Shown: positions 1 to 5,710 of the stretch, one piece after another | Numbering within the stretch: position 1 is the first letter of the stretch | Layout of the letters: each line of letters opens with the position of its first letter | DNA from: an uncultured bacterium | GTDB taxonomy: Bacteria; Bacillota_A; Clostridia; Lachnospirales; Lachnospiraceae | Direction: 5' to 3' | NCBI GenBank assembly: GCA_905215045.1 | Contig: CAJMOO010000106.1 | Span: 1 to 5,710 of the forward strand | Length of the DNA stretch: 5,710 nucleotides | The notes under the pieces: generated by a model | The model's database searches: none | The model's input: only the letters and a program-made list of their open reading frames with translations | Told to the model about the DNA's origin: nothing | Made by a program: the position numbers and the translations under genes

Positions 1-1993
1 AGCTTCCGCATTTTTCACATTTGACTGTGGATGGTTTCTGCCATGACATAAATTCGCATTCCGGATTGTTTTCGCATCCGTAATATTTTCTTCCTTTTTT
101 CGTTTTCTTTAAGACGACTTCTCCGCCACACATTGGGCATGGAATTCCGACTTTTTCGAAATGTGGTTTTGTGTTTCTACAGTCTGGGAATCCAGGACAT
201 GCAAGGAATTTCCCGTATGGTCCATATTTGACAACCATGTTTCTTCCACATTCATCACAGACAACGTCTGTTACTTCGTCTTCAATCTTGACTTTTTCTA
301 ATTCTTTTTCTGCATTTTTTACTGCGATTTCAAAGTCTGGGTAGAAGTTTTCGATAACGGATTTCCAATGGACTTTTCCTTCTTCTACCATATCAAGAAG
401 TCCTTCCATCATCGCTGTGAAGTTGACATCAACGATGCTTGCGAATGCTTTCTTCATCATGTTGTTGACTGCTTCCCCAAGTTCTGTCACGTATAAGTTC
501 TTCTTTTCTTTGACTACGTATCTTCTTGCTGTGATCGTTGAGATCGTTGGTGCGTAAGTACTTGGTCGTCCGATTCCGAATTCCTCTAATGTCTTAACTA
601 AGGATGCTTCGGTATAGTGTGCTGGTGGCTGTGTAAAATGCTGTTTTGGATCTAACTCATTTAATGTAAGTTTGGTATCTTCATCGATAGATTTTAACAT
701 TAAGTTTCCTTCGGATTTTTCGTTGTTAATGTTATATACTGTTAAGAATCCATCGAAGGCGATCTTGCTTGCGGATGCATTAAATCGGTAATCTCCGGCA
801 GCGATCTTTACAGATGTATTTTCATATTTGGCTGGTGCCATGCGGCTTGCCATGAAACGATTCCAGATCAACTGATATAAGCGGAACTGGTCTCTTGATA
901 ATTCGTCTTTAATGCTTGCTGGTGAGTTTGTCATATAAGTTGGACGGATAGCTTCATGGGCATCCTGTACCTTTTTGTCGTCTTTCTTGGCAACGGTTCC
1001 TGCCCCAACAAAATCAGCTCCATAAGTTTCTTTGATATATTCTTTAGCGGCAGCATCTGCTTCTACAGAGATACGAGTGGAGTCTGTACGCAGATATGTG
1101 ATCAGACCAACCGTTCCCTGTCCTTTGATATTCACACCTTCATATAACTGCTGTGCGATACGCATTGTTTTCTGTGGTGCGAAATTTAACTTGCTGGATG
1201 CGTCCTGCTGCAGGGTACTTGTTGTAAATGGAAGTGGGCTTTTCTTTAAGCGTTCGCTTACTTTTACCCCTTCAACAGTGAATTCTTTTCCTTTTAAATA
1301 AGCTAGGATCTCATTCATCTCTTCTTCACTGTGGATTTCAATCTTCTGGTCTTTGTTTCCAACCAGTTTTGCCTCTAACGGCTTTTTGCTTCCTTTCACA
1401 TCTAATAAGGCTTCTAGGGACCAGTATTCCTGTGGAATAAATAAGTTGATCTCTTCTTCTCTGTCACAGATCAGACGTAAGGCTACGGACTGTACTCGTC
1501 CGGCACTTAAACCTCGTTTGATCTTTGCCCAAAGGATCGGGCTGATCTGATATCCTACGATTCGGTCTAGGACACGTCTTGCCTGCTGTGCATCGACTAA
1601 GTTCATGTCGATATCTCTTGCATGTTTGATGGAATCTTTGACCGCTGTTTTTGTGATCTCATTGAATGTGATACGGCTGTAGTTCTTATTTTCCAATTTT
1701 AATGCGTAATATAAATGCCATGAGATGGCTTCTCCTTCACGGTCCGGGTCAGTCGCGAGGTATACTTTGTCTGCTTTCTTTACTGCTTTACGAAGAGCTG
1801 CTAATACTTCACCCTTCCCGCGGATCGTAATGTACTTTGGTTCAAAGTCATTCTCGATATCAATTCCTAAGGTACTCTTTGGCAGATCGCGAACATGCCC
1901 GTTGGACGCGATCACTTCGTAATTCCTGCCCAGGAACTTTTTGATTGTTTTGGCTTTCGCCGGTGATTCGACGATAACTAGATATTTTGGCAT
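1..1993 (-). CDS. topA: DNA topoisomerase I (type IA), C-terminal end cut by window edge
   Basis: This enzyme relaxes negatively supercoiled DNA by cutting one strand through a covalent 5'-phosphotyrosine bond. I see 664 uninterrupted codons and no stop before the window edge. The ATG at 1991-1993 opens MPKYLVIVESPAKAKTI, the Toprim domain with the acidic Glu9; the Toprim metal motif TDPDREGE follows at residues 81-88. The active-site motif GLITYLRTDSTR puts the catalytic tyrosine at residue 300 (codon 1094-1096). GRPSTYAPTI further on is also typical of the family. The C-terminus carries four-cysteine zinc ribbons at C579/C582/C599/C605 and C619/C622/C640/C646, and a third begins at C659/C662, so probably only a few tens of residues are missing. 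An AAGGGG ribosome site (2003-2008) lies nine bases before the ATG. It follows dprA by 17 bases, so it is probably read as the third gene of a comM-dprA-topA operon. In many Firmicutes codY follows topA, but that region is not visible here. Identification is certain. Confidence 0.98.
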   Translation of the reverse strand, partial: MPKYLVIVESPAKAKTIKKFLGRNYEVIASNGHVRDLPKSTLGIDIENDFEPKYITIRGKGEVLAALRKAVKKADKVYLATDPDREGEAISWHLYYALKLENKNYSRITFNEITKTAVKDSIKHARDIDMNLVDAQQARRVLDRIVGYQISPILWAKIKRGLSAGRVQSVALRLICDREEEINLFIPQEYWSLEALLDVKGSKKPLEAKLVGNKDQKIEIHSEEEMNEILAYLKGKEFTVEGVKVSERLKKSPLPFTTSTLQQDASSKLNFAPQKTMRIAQQLYEGVNIKGQGTVGLITYLRTDSTRISVEADAAAKEYIKETYGADFVGAGTVAKKDDKKVQDAHEAIRPTYMTNSPASIKDELSRDQFRLYQLIWNRFMASRMAPAKYENTSVKIAAGDYRFNASASKIAFDGFLTVYNINNEKSEGNLMLKSIDEDTKLTLNELDPKQHFTQPPAHYTEASLVKTLEEFGIGRPSTYAPTISTITARRYVVKEKKNLYVTELGEAVNNMMKKAFASIVDVNFTAMMEGLLDMVEEGKVHWKSVIENFYPDFEIAVKNAEKELEKVKIEDEVTDVVCDECGRNMVVKYGPYGKFLACPGFPDCRNTKPHFEKVGIPCPMCGGEVVLKKTKKGRKYYGCENNPECEFMSWQKPSTVKCEKCGS

Positions 1994-2002
1994 ATAGTAT
2001 TA

Positions 2003-2008
2003 CCCCTT
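2003..2008 (-). promoter_or_regulatory. Ribosome binding site of topA
   Basis: AAGGGG is read on the minus strand, nine bases upstream of the topA ATG and inside the 17-base gap after the dprA stop. It fixes the topA start at 1993. The gap is too short for a promoter or terminator of its own, which supports co-transcription with dprA. Confidence 0.75.
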
Positions 2009-2010
2009 AT

Positions 2011-3093
2011 TTACATTTTTTTGATATATAAATTTTGATGAGTCTGTTTGATATATCCTTTCGCTTCTAATTGAAATAATGCTTTGATCACTTCTTCATA
2101 AGAAAAACCGGATGCACTTAAGATCTCATCAATATGTTTCGGTTTCAAACTCAACATATCATACACCCTTTTTTCTGCCTTTGCAAGAGATTTTGTATGA
2201 AGCTTTGGAAATTTTCGTGAAATTCCTGTGAATTCTGAAAATTCTGTTAAAATATCGTCGACATTTTCAACCAATTTTGCGCCTTGTTTGATGAGTCCGT
2301 GGCAGCCTTTGGAATGTTTATTGGTAATCATTCCGGGAACTGCCAATACTTCTTTATTCTGATCAAGCCCACAATCCGCCGTGATCAGTGATCCGCTTCG
2401 CTCTCTGGCTTCTGTCACAAGGATTCCATCACTTAATCCACTGATGATCCGATTCCTTTCTGGAAAATGCCATTTAAGTGGTTCACTGCCTGGCGGGTAC
2501 TCGGAAATAACTGTCTGATTCGCATACATGTCATAAAATAACTGAAAATTCTCTTTTGGGTAAATGAGATCGATCCCACATCCTAAAACTCCAACAGCTT
2601 GTCCTTTTTTGTCGATTATTTCACGGTGAACCGTCCCATCTACGCCTCTTGCGAGGCCACTGATGATCTGTACACCTTGCTCTGCCAACTCTTTTGCGAA
2701 TTTTTTCGAGATTTCAAAGCCGTAAGTTGTCGGAAATCTTGACCCTACGATCGCAATTGACAGTTCTTTTTCTTCATATGGCTGGCCTTTTTGAAAGATG
2801 CCATAAGGAGCATCATAAATTTTTCTTAAACGATTCGGATATGCAACTTCTTTTTGAATGATAAAACGGATATTTTCACGATGCAAAGCTTCATAGTCTT
2901 TCTGAATCATTGCTTCATCTCTTGAGTTGATGAAACGACCGTATTCAAGATCTGTCATGCGTTCCTTTAGAATTTCTGGGTTGATCTTATAGAGTTCTTT
3001 TGGATGAATGAAGATATCCATCAGTTCTTTTTGTTTCTTGATCGGCAACATGACTTTGCCACACAGCCAGTACCAGTATAATTTATCTTCCAT
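2011..3093 (-). CDS. dprA: DNA processing protein DprA (Smf), RecA loader for incoming ssDNA
   Basis: DprA binds single-stranded DNA that enters during natural transformation, protects it and loads RecA on it; it is also kept in many bacteria with no shown competence. The 360-residue length is normal for the three-part form. Residues about 1-75 are the variable N-terminal helical (SAM/HhH-like) region. The Rossmann-like core spans about 80-285 with IAIVGSR (113-119), SGLARGVD (145-152), GCGIDLIYP (171-179), SEYPPG (197-202) and FPERNRIISGLSDG (210-223), all hallmarks of the family and of its DNA-binding pocket. Residues about 300-357 form a winged-helix (DML1-like) domain. The ATG at 3091-3093 lies inside the end of comM (11-base overlap), with AGAGGTG (3101-3107) seven bases before it, which suggests translational coupling to comM. 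The frame is intact and all core motifs are present. Whether the host is transformable cannot be told from this. Confidence 0.97.
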   Translation of the reverse strand: MEDKLYWYWLCGKVMLPIKKQKELMDIFIHPKELYKINPEILKERMTDLEYGRFINSRDEAMIQKDYEALHRENIRFIIQKEVAYPNRLRKIYDAPYGIFQKGQPYEEKELSIAIVGSRFPTTYGFEISKKFAKELAEQGVQIISGLARGVDGTVHREIIDKKGQAVGVLGCGIDLIYPKENFQLFYDMYANQTVISEYPPGSEPLKWHFPERNRIISGLSDGILVTEARERSGSLITADCGLDQNKEVLAVPGMITNKHSKGCHGLIKQGAKLVENVDDILTEFSEFTGISRKFPKLHTKSLAKAEKRVYDMLSLKPKHIDEILSASGFSYEEVIKALFQLEAKGYIKQTHQNLYIKKM

Positions 3094-4627
3094 ATTCCAG
3101 CACCTCTCTGATAAAATCTGTGTTTCGAAAAGTCATAGCTTCCATTAAGTGAATCGGTTTGATCTCGGATTCATTTTCCATCAGCATGATTGTTAACGCT
3201 ACTTTTAAAATCTTATCCATTCCTCGTCTTGTGATCTTGCCGGATTGGTAGGCAATGTCTAAAATCTCTTTGCATTCTTTCGATAAATGAATGATCTTGT
3301 TTAACTGTATGTGGCTTAATTGACCGATAACATTGCAGGAATCATTTTTTAGTAAATTTTTTTCTCTTTGGATGGTTGTTTTGATCCGTTTTTTGATCTG
3401 ACTGGACGTTTCTACCATTTCTTTTTGTTTCGCTTTTTGTAAGTTGTGATCTTTTTTACTGATACATAAAACCATGTCAAATCGGTCTAGGATCGGCCCT
3501 GATAATTTCTTTAGATAACGTTTCTTTTCATGATAGGTACATCGACAGATCCCGTCTTCCAGTCCATAACCGCAAGGACATGGATTCATCGTTGCGATCA
3601 GTTGAAAATCGGCTGGAAACTGATGATAGATCCCATTTCTGGTGATATCGATCGTTCCATCTTCCAGTGGCTGTCTGAGTGCTTCGATACATTCGGTTTT
3701 AAATTCCATAAATTCATCCAGAAATAAGATCCCATGATGCGCTAATGTGATCTCTCCTGCGGTCGGTGTCTTGCCTCCTCCAAGAAACGCTGCCTTGGGG
3801 ATCATTGGATGTGGCTGGCGAAATGGACGAGTGTTGTCTTCTAAATATCTTTGGATTCCTGTCGCATCGTAGATCGCCTGAACTTCCATTTTCTCTTCTT
3901 TTGATAATGGTGGAAGGATTGTCGGAATTCTTCTGGCTGCCATTGTTTTTCCTGATCCCGGAGATCCAATGATCAGTAAATGATGCCTTCCAGTGACAGC
4001 AATTTCTATCGCTCTTTTTAAATGTTTCTGACCTATGATATCGCTAAAATCTTCTTCTGTTTCTTCTTTCTGATATTGTGTTGTATCTATGCAGCATCTT
4101 TGTTGATACCTTCCATGAAAATAGTCCAAAACATCTTGTAAGCTATCCATAAATATGACTTCGATATCTTCCATTCCTCTTAGGGAATTGGCATCTTCCC
4201 TTGCCGCAAAAAACTTATGGATTCCTTTTTTTCTTGCTTCTAAAACAATTGGAAGACAGTTTCCAACCCCTCTGATCTTGCCATTTAACCCTAATTCTCC
4301 CATAATGCAGATATCCTCTAATTTGCTTGCATCGATTAAATTCAGACACCCTAAAAAAGCCACGGCGATTGGGAAATCGAACGCAGTTCCATTCTTTCTT
4401 ATATTGGCTGGGGATAAGTTGACTGTGATCTTCATGGATGGCAGGGGATGGCCGATAGAGCGTAGTGCTGATGCAACGCGCTCTTTTGCTTCCATGGATT
4501 CTTTAGAAAGATAGCCTACCATGGTGAAATATGGCAGGCCATTTCTGATCTCTACTTCGACGTGGATGAGTCTTCCGCTCACTCCACTGACGATTCCTGT
4601 GATTACTTCCTGATAAATAGTACTCAA
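3083..4627 (-). CDS. comM: ComM/YifB Mg-chelatase-like AAA+ ATPase (branch-migration helicase)
   Basis: ComM is a ring-forming AAA+ helicase; in Vibrio it extends recombination intermediates by branch migration during natural transformation. Numbered from TTG (514 residues), about 10-175 is the Lon/ChlI-like N-terminal domain (NGLPYFTMVGYLS, VNLSPANIRKNGTAFDFPIA). About 190-390 is the AAA+ core, with Walker A GSPGSGKT (221-228), Walker B ILFLDEF (300-306), sensor-1 region IATMNPCPCGYG (344-355) and arginine-finger region GPILDRFD (377-384). C350, C352, C361 and C363 form the usual cysteine insertion. The Mg_chelatase_C domain follows (about 395-510), with sensor-2 arginine near R468. The start is uncertain: TTG at 4625-4627 directly abuts AAGGAG, while ATT at 4616-4618 has nine-base spacing and matches where relatives begin. 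An in-frame TGA at 4640-4642 rules out a longer protein. The gene overlaps dprA by 11 bases. It should not be confused with a true magnesium chelatase subunit, since no chlorophyll or cobalamin context is present. Confidence 0.96.
   Translation of the reverse strand: MSTIYQEVITGIVSGVSGRLIHVEVEIRNGLPYFTMVGYLSKESMEAKERVASALRSIGHPLPSMKITVNLSPANIRKNGTAFDFPIAVAFLGCLNLIDASKLEDICIMGELGLNGKIRGVGNCLPIVLEARKKGIHKFFAAREDANSLRGMEDIEVIFMDSLQDVLDYFHGRYQQRCCIDTTQYQKEETEEDFSDIIGQKHLKRAIEIAVTGRHHLLIIGSPGSGKTMAARRIPTILPPLSKEEKMEVQAIYDATGIQRYLEDNTRPFRQPHPMIPKAAFLGGGKTPTAGEITLAHHGILFLDEFMEFKTECIEALRQPLEDGTIDITRNGIYHQFPADFQLIATMNPCPCGYGLEDGICRCTYHEKKRYLKKLSGPILDRFDMVLCISKKDHNLQKAKQKEMVETSSQIKKRIKTTIQREKNLLKNDSCNVIGQLSHIQLNKIIHLSKECKEILDIAYQSGKITRRGMDKILKVALTIMLMENESEIKPIHLMEAMTFRNTDFIREVLEYGR
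3101..3107 (-). promoter_or_regulatory. Ribosome binding site of dprA inside comM
   Basis: AGAGGTG is read on the minus strand seven bases before the dprA ATG and lies within the last codons of comM. With the 11-base overlap of the two reading frames this favours coupled translation, and it supports the chosen dprA start. Confidence 0.7.
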
Positions 4628-4633
4628 CTCCTT
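4628..4633 (-). promoter_or_regulatory. Shine-Dalgarno site of comM, decides between TTG and ATT starts
   Basis: AAGGAG is read on the minus strand. The next bases are TTGA, so the run AAGGAGTTGA matches the ideal AAGGAGGTGA at nine of ten positions. The TTG that would be the canonical start therefore looks like part of the ribosome site itself. The in-frame ATT at 4616-4618 lies nine bases downstream of AAGGAG, a workable distance. Confidence 0.65.
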
Positions 4634-4673
4634 CTCTTCTCAAAAAAGAAGCTGGTTTCAAAATGATATGGTT

Positions 4674-4702
4674 AGTCTATCACAAAAGTAATATTTTTAC
4701 AA
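4674..4702 (-). promoter_or_regulatory. Candidate sigma-A promoter for comM-dprA-topA
   Basis: On the minus strand there is a TTGTAA -35-like box (4697-4702), a 17-base spacer, and a TAGACT -10-like box (4674-4679) preceded by TGA, which makes an extended -10. Each hexamer matches the consensus at four of six positions. Transcription would begin near 4667, giving a leader of roughly 40-50 bases before comM. A second possibility in the same gap is TTGAAT, 17 bases, TATTAC, slightly upstream. In AT-rich DNA such matches arise by chance, so this is only a candidate. Confidence 0.4.
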
Positions 4703-4727
4703 TACTGTATATTCAAAACAATCGTAC

Positions 4728-5177
4728 TTATTTCAATAATTTCTTTAATTCACTCATAAAGGTGTTCACATCTTTAAATTCGCGATAGATGGCTGCGAAT
4801 CTTACATATGCAACTTCATTTAAGTCTTTTAATTTGTCCATGACCATCTCTCCGATCACGCATGACTCCACTTCTCTTGTTCCCATGTTGTAGATCTTTG
4901 TCTCGATCTCATCGATCGCTGCTTCGATCTGTCCCATGGAGACTGGAAGTTTGTGACAGGATTGTACGATTCCATTTCTTATTTTGCTTCGGTCATAAAG
5001 CTGTCTTGTCTTATCTTTCTTGATAACGCTTAATGGTTCTGTCTCTATCTTCTCATAAGTTGTAAAACGCTTTCCGCATTCATCGCATTGTCTTCTTCTA
5101 CGGATCGCATTGTTGTCTTCTGCCGGTCTGGAATCTACGACTCTGGAATTCTCGCTTCCACAATATGGGCATCTCAT
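4728..5177 (-). CDS. nrdR: Transcriptional repressor NrdR of ribonucleotide reductase genes
   Basis: NrdR senses ATP/dATP and represses ribonucleotide reductase (nrd) operons by binding NrdR boxes. The protein is 149 residues, the usual family length. The N-terminal zinc ribbon is MRCPYCGS with C3/C6, closing with C31/C34 in QCDECGKRFTTYE; between them VVDSRP and the IRRRR run are the typical DNA-binding part. Residues about 49-139 are the ATP-cone domain (SVIKKD, KIRNGI, VAYVRFAAIYREF). I chose the ATG at 5175-5177 because GGAGGT (5186-5191) stands eight bases before it and because family members begin with exactly this Met-Arg-Cys-Pro. An ATG 14 codons further upstream (5217-5219) would add a Lys/Arg-rich stretch not found in the family. 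No reductase genes or obvious NrdR boxes are in the window, so its targets lie elsewhere. It lies 70 bases after ylmC and 100 bases before comM. Confidence 0.97.
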   Translation of the reverse strand: MRCPYCGSENSRVVDSRPAEDNNAIRRRRQCDECGKRFTTYEKIETEPLSVIKKDKTRQLYDRSKIRNGIVQSCHKLPVSMGQIEAAIDEIETKIYNMGTREVESCVIGEMVMDKLKDLNEVAYVRFAAIYREFKDVNTFMSELKKLLK

Positions 5178-5185
5178 CTTCTTGT

Positions 5186-5191
5186 ACCTCC
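5186..5191 (-). promoter_or_regulatory. Ribosome binding site that sets the nrdR start
   Basis: GGAGGT, a near-perfect Shine-Dalgarno sequence on the minus strand, lies eight bases before the ATG at 5177. It decides in favour of the 149-residue NrdR over the longer in-frame ATG at 5219. Confidence 0.85.
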
Positions 5192-5209
5192 GTGTTTTTT
5201 TCTGCTTGA

Positions 5210-5218
5210 AGTATATCA
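5210..5218 (-). promoter_or_regulatory. Candidate extended -10 promoter of nrdR
   Basis: TGATATACT on the minus strand is an extended -10 element: TGA at 5216-5218, then TATACT (five of six to TATAAT) at 5210-5215. No good -35 box stands 17 bases upstream, which extended -10 promoters can tolerate. Transcription would begin near 5203, about 25 bases before the nrdR ATG. It overlaps the longer open frame upstream of nrdR, another hint that the shorter start is right. Confidence 0.4.
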
Positions 5219-5228
5219 TTTTTTGCCA

Positions 5229-5255
5229 TGAAATAAAAGCTTTTCTTTTATTTCA
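5229..5255. repeat. AT-rich inverted repeat across the ylmC stop codon
   Basis: An 11-base arm at 5229-5239 is perfectly complementary to 5245-5255, with a five-base loop. With one bulged base (5228) the pairing extends by GCC/GGC (5225-5227 with 5256-5258). It covers the end and stop codon of the YlmC/YmxH gene. No run of T follows on the minus strand (the sequence there is A-rich), so it is not a standard terminator of ylmC; it could stabilise the 3' end of the message or weakly attenuate read-through into nrdR. Confidence 0.6.
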
Positions 5256-5499
5256 GGCATTCTTTTTCGTTGATATCGACTAAAATGGTGTCTCTTCCGA
5301 TCCTCACGACACATTTGTATGGAATTTTATAGATTTTATTCTTTTTCCCAAGGCACAGGATCATCTTTGTTGTTTTGGGCACGATCAGATAGCAGATCTG
5401 TCCAGTATGTATTTCAAATTCGAGGTCTAAGACAAATCCTAAGCATTCACCGGTGTTACAATTGATCACATCTTTTTGCCGAAGTTCGAGAAATTTCAT
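5248..5499 (-). CDS. YlmC/YmxH family PRC-barrel sporulation-associated protein
   Basis: This 83-residue protein matches the small YlmC/YmxH family found in endospore-forming Firmicutes. The family pattern is visible: an opening LELRQKDVINCNTGECLG, then DLEFEIHTGQICYLIVP, then YKIPYKCVVRIGRDTILVD near the end. The whole protein is a single PRC-barrel-like beta fold. There is no signal peptide or membrane segment. Members are associated with sporulation, but their molecular role is not well known, and the sequence gives no catalytic site. The ATG at 5497-5499 has AGGA (5508-5511) eight bases upstream and a TATAAT box farther up. nrdR follows 70 bases downstream, a neighbourhood I recall from other clostridia. 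The family call is confident; the function is not. Confidence 0.88.
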   Translation of the reverse strand: MKFLELRQKDVINCNTGECLGFVLDLEFEIHTGQICYLIVPKTTKMILCLGKKNKIYKIPYKCVVRIGRDTILVDINEKECLK

Positions 5500-5519
5500 G
5501 TCGGAAATCCTTTTTCTTC

Positions 5520-5550
5520 CTATTATAATAGTATTCTTTTTTTCGATAAA
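5520..5550 (-). promoter_or_regulatory. Promoter region of the YlmC/YmxH gene with palindromic -10
   Basis: A perfect TATAAT box (5522-5527, minus strand) stands about 20 bases upstream of the start codon. The best -35 candidate at 17-base spacing is TTTATC (5545-5550), only three of six to TTGACA. The -10 box lies in a perfect 12-base palindrome, CTATTATAATAG (5520-5531). The start would fall only some 15 bases before the ATG, close to the AGGA ribosome site, so the leader would be very short. I see no convincing match to a sporulation sigma-factor promoter. Confidence 0.5.
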
Positions 5551-5559
5551 TAGACACAG

Positions 5560-5597
5560 AAAAAAGCAGAAGATCCAATCTCTAGAATCTTCTGCTT
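5560..5597 (-). terminator. Rho-independent terminator after the upstream (right-edge) gene
   Basis: An 11-base perfect stem pairs 5587-5597 with 5564-5574 (core GCAGAAGAT / ATCTTCTGC) around a 12-base loop. On the minus strand it runs straight into six T residues (5560-5565, the first two being part of the stem). It starts about 28 bases after the stop codon of the partial gene at 5625-5710 and lies before the ylmC promoter, so it separates the two transcription units. Confidence 0.88.
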
Positions 5598-5624
5598 CTT
5601 TATTATTATCATTATGAAGAAAGA

Positions 5625-5710
5625 TTAAGCTTCTTTCTTTTCTACTGGTTTTTTAGGTGCTGGTTTCTTAGGAACTAATTTCTTTCCTGTAATGATTCCT
5701 TTTGGACATT
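5625..5710 (-). CDS. C-terminal end of an unidentified protein, possibly ferredoxin-type (RnfB-like)
   Basis: Only the last 27 full codons and the stop (TAA, 5625-5627) are inside the window. The visible residues start CPKGIITGKKLV and end in a basic tail with a PKKPAPKKP repeat and VEKKEA. A Cys-Pro followed by a small loop and two hydrophobic residues is what the last cysteine of a [4Fe-4S] ferredoxin motif (CxxCxxxCP) looks like. RnfB of the Rnf ion-pumping ferredoxin:NAD oxidoreductase has such domains, is usually the last gene of its operon in clostridia, and could end in a Lys/Pro-rich tail. The strong terminator right after this stop fits a last gene. The codon before the cysteine ends in AA (Lys, Glu or Gln), compatible with such a motif. 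With so little sequence, another ferredoxin-domain protein or an unrelated one remains possible. Confidence 0.6.
   Translation of the reverse strand, partial: CPKGIITGKKLVPKKPAPKKPVEKKEA

Noticed and set aside
350..363. Cysteine-rich stretches in TopA and ComM as a possible novel metal-binding module (residues 350-363 in ComM)
   Set aside because: The four-cysteine ribbons are normal in the TopA C-terminus, and the CPCG...CRC insertion is usual in ComM/YifB, so neither is unusual.
956..1922. Several plus-strand open frames of 63-89 codons
   Set aside because: All are antisense to well-conserved topA sequence that I translated without a break; they show no family features or ribosome sites.
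4155..4514. Plus-strand open frame of 119 codons
   Set aside because: It lies wholly antisense to the conserved N-terminal domain of comM, resembles no known family, and is explained by the codon pattern of the opposite strand.
4703..4718. TACTGTATAT resembling half of an E. coli LexA box
   Set aside because: The second half (ATATACAGTA) is absent, and Firmicutes LexA uses a different box (GAAC/GTTC type), so this is AT-rich chance similarity.
5178..5219. Longer nrdR starting at the ATG at 5217-5219
   Set aside because: It adds 14 Lys/Arg-rich residues not seen in NrdR, has no clear ribosome site, and contains both the putative -10 and the strong GGAGGT that serves the ATG at 5177.
1..5710. 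CRISPR arrays, tRNA/rRNA genes, insertion sequences, attachment sites or phage genes
   Set aside because: Almost all of the window is covered by five conserved chromosomal genes; no spaced repeats, terminal inverted repeats, transposase motifs or RNA gene signatures were seen in the short gaps.

Overview
The window is a compact stretch of a Firmicutes chromosome, most likely from an anaerobic clostridium of the Lachnospiraceae type. The DNA is moderately AT-rich, the Shine-Dalgarno sites are strong, there is a YlmC/YmxH-family sporulation protein, and the ComM sequence (for example MVGYLSKES near the N-terminus) reads like Lachnospiraceae ComM. The exact genus cannot be fixed from the sequence alone. 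Every gene lies on the minus strand, so transcription runs from high to low coordinates.

In transcription order: (1) 5625-5710 holds the last 27 codons of a protein that begins outside the window. It starts with a ferredoxin-like Cys-Pro and ends in a Lys/Pro/Ala-rich tail, possibly the end of RnfB, and is followed by a clear rho-independent terminator at 5560-5597. (2) 5248-5499 is a small PRC-barrel protein of the YlmC/YmxH family, with a perfect TATAAT box upstream. (3) 4728-5177 is nrdR, the zinc-ribbon/ATP-cone repressor of ribonucleotide reductase genes. (4) 3083-4627 is comM (yifB/Mg-chelatase-like AAA+ ATPase). (5) 2011-3093 is dprA, overlapping comM by 11 bases. (6) 1-1993 is topA (DNA topoisomerase I), 17 bases after dprA; its last residues lie beyond the left edge.

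comM, dprA and topA form a tight, probably co-transcribed DNA-processing operon. ComM is a branch-migration helicase and DprA loads RecA on incoming single strands, both in natural transformation; TopA relaxes negative supercoils. A candidate promoter for this operon sits in the 100-base gap after nrdR. The upstream pair ylmC-nrdR may have separate promoters.

This is mostly an ordinary housekeeping region. I see no mobile element, CRISPR array, tRNA or rRNA, and no evidence for a new multi-gene system. The most notable point is the start of comM: the only canonical start codon (TTG) is fused to the Shine-Dalgarno sequence with zero spacing, while an in-frame ATT three codons later has normal spacing and matches the remembered family N-terminus, so non-canonical AUU initiation is a real possibility.
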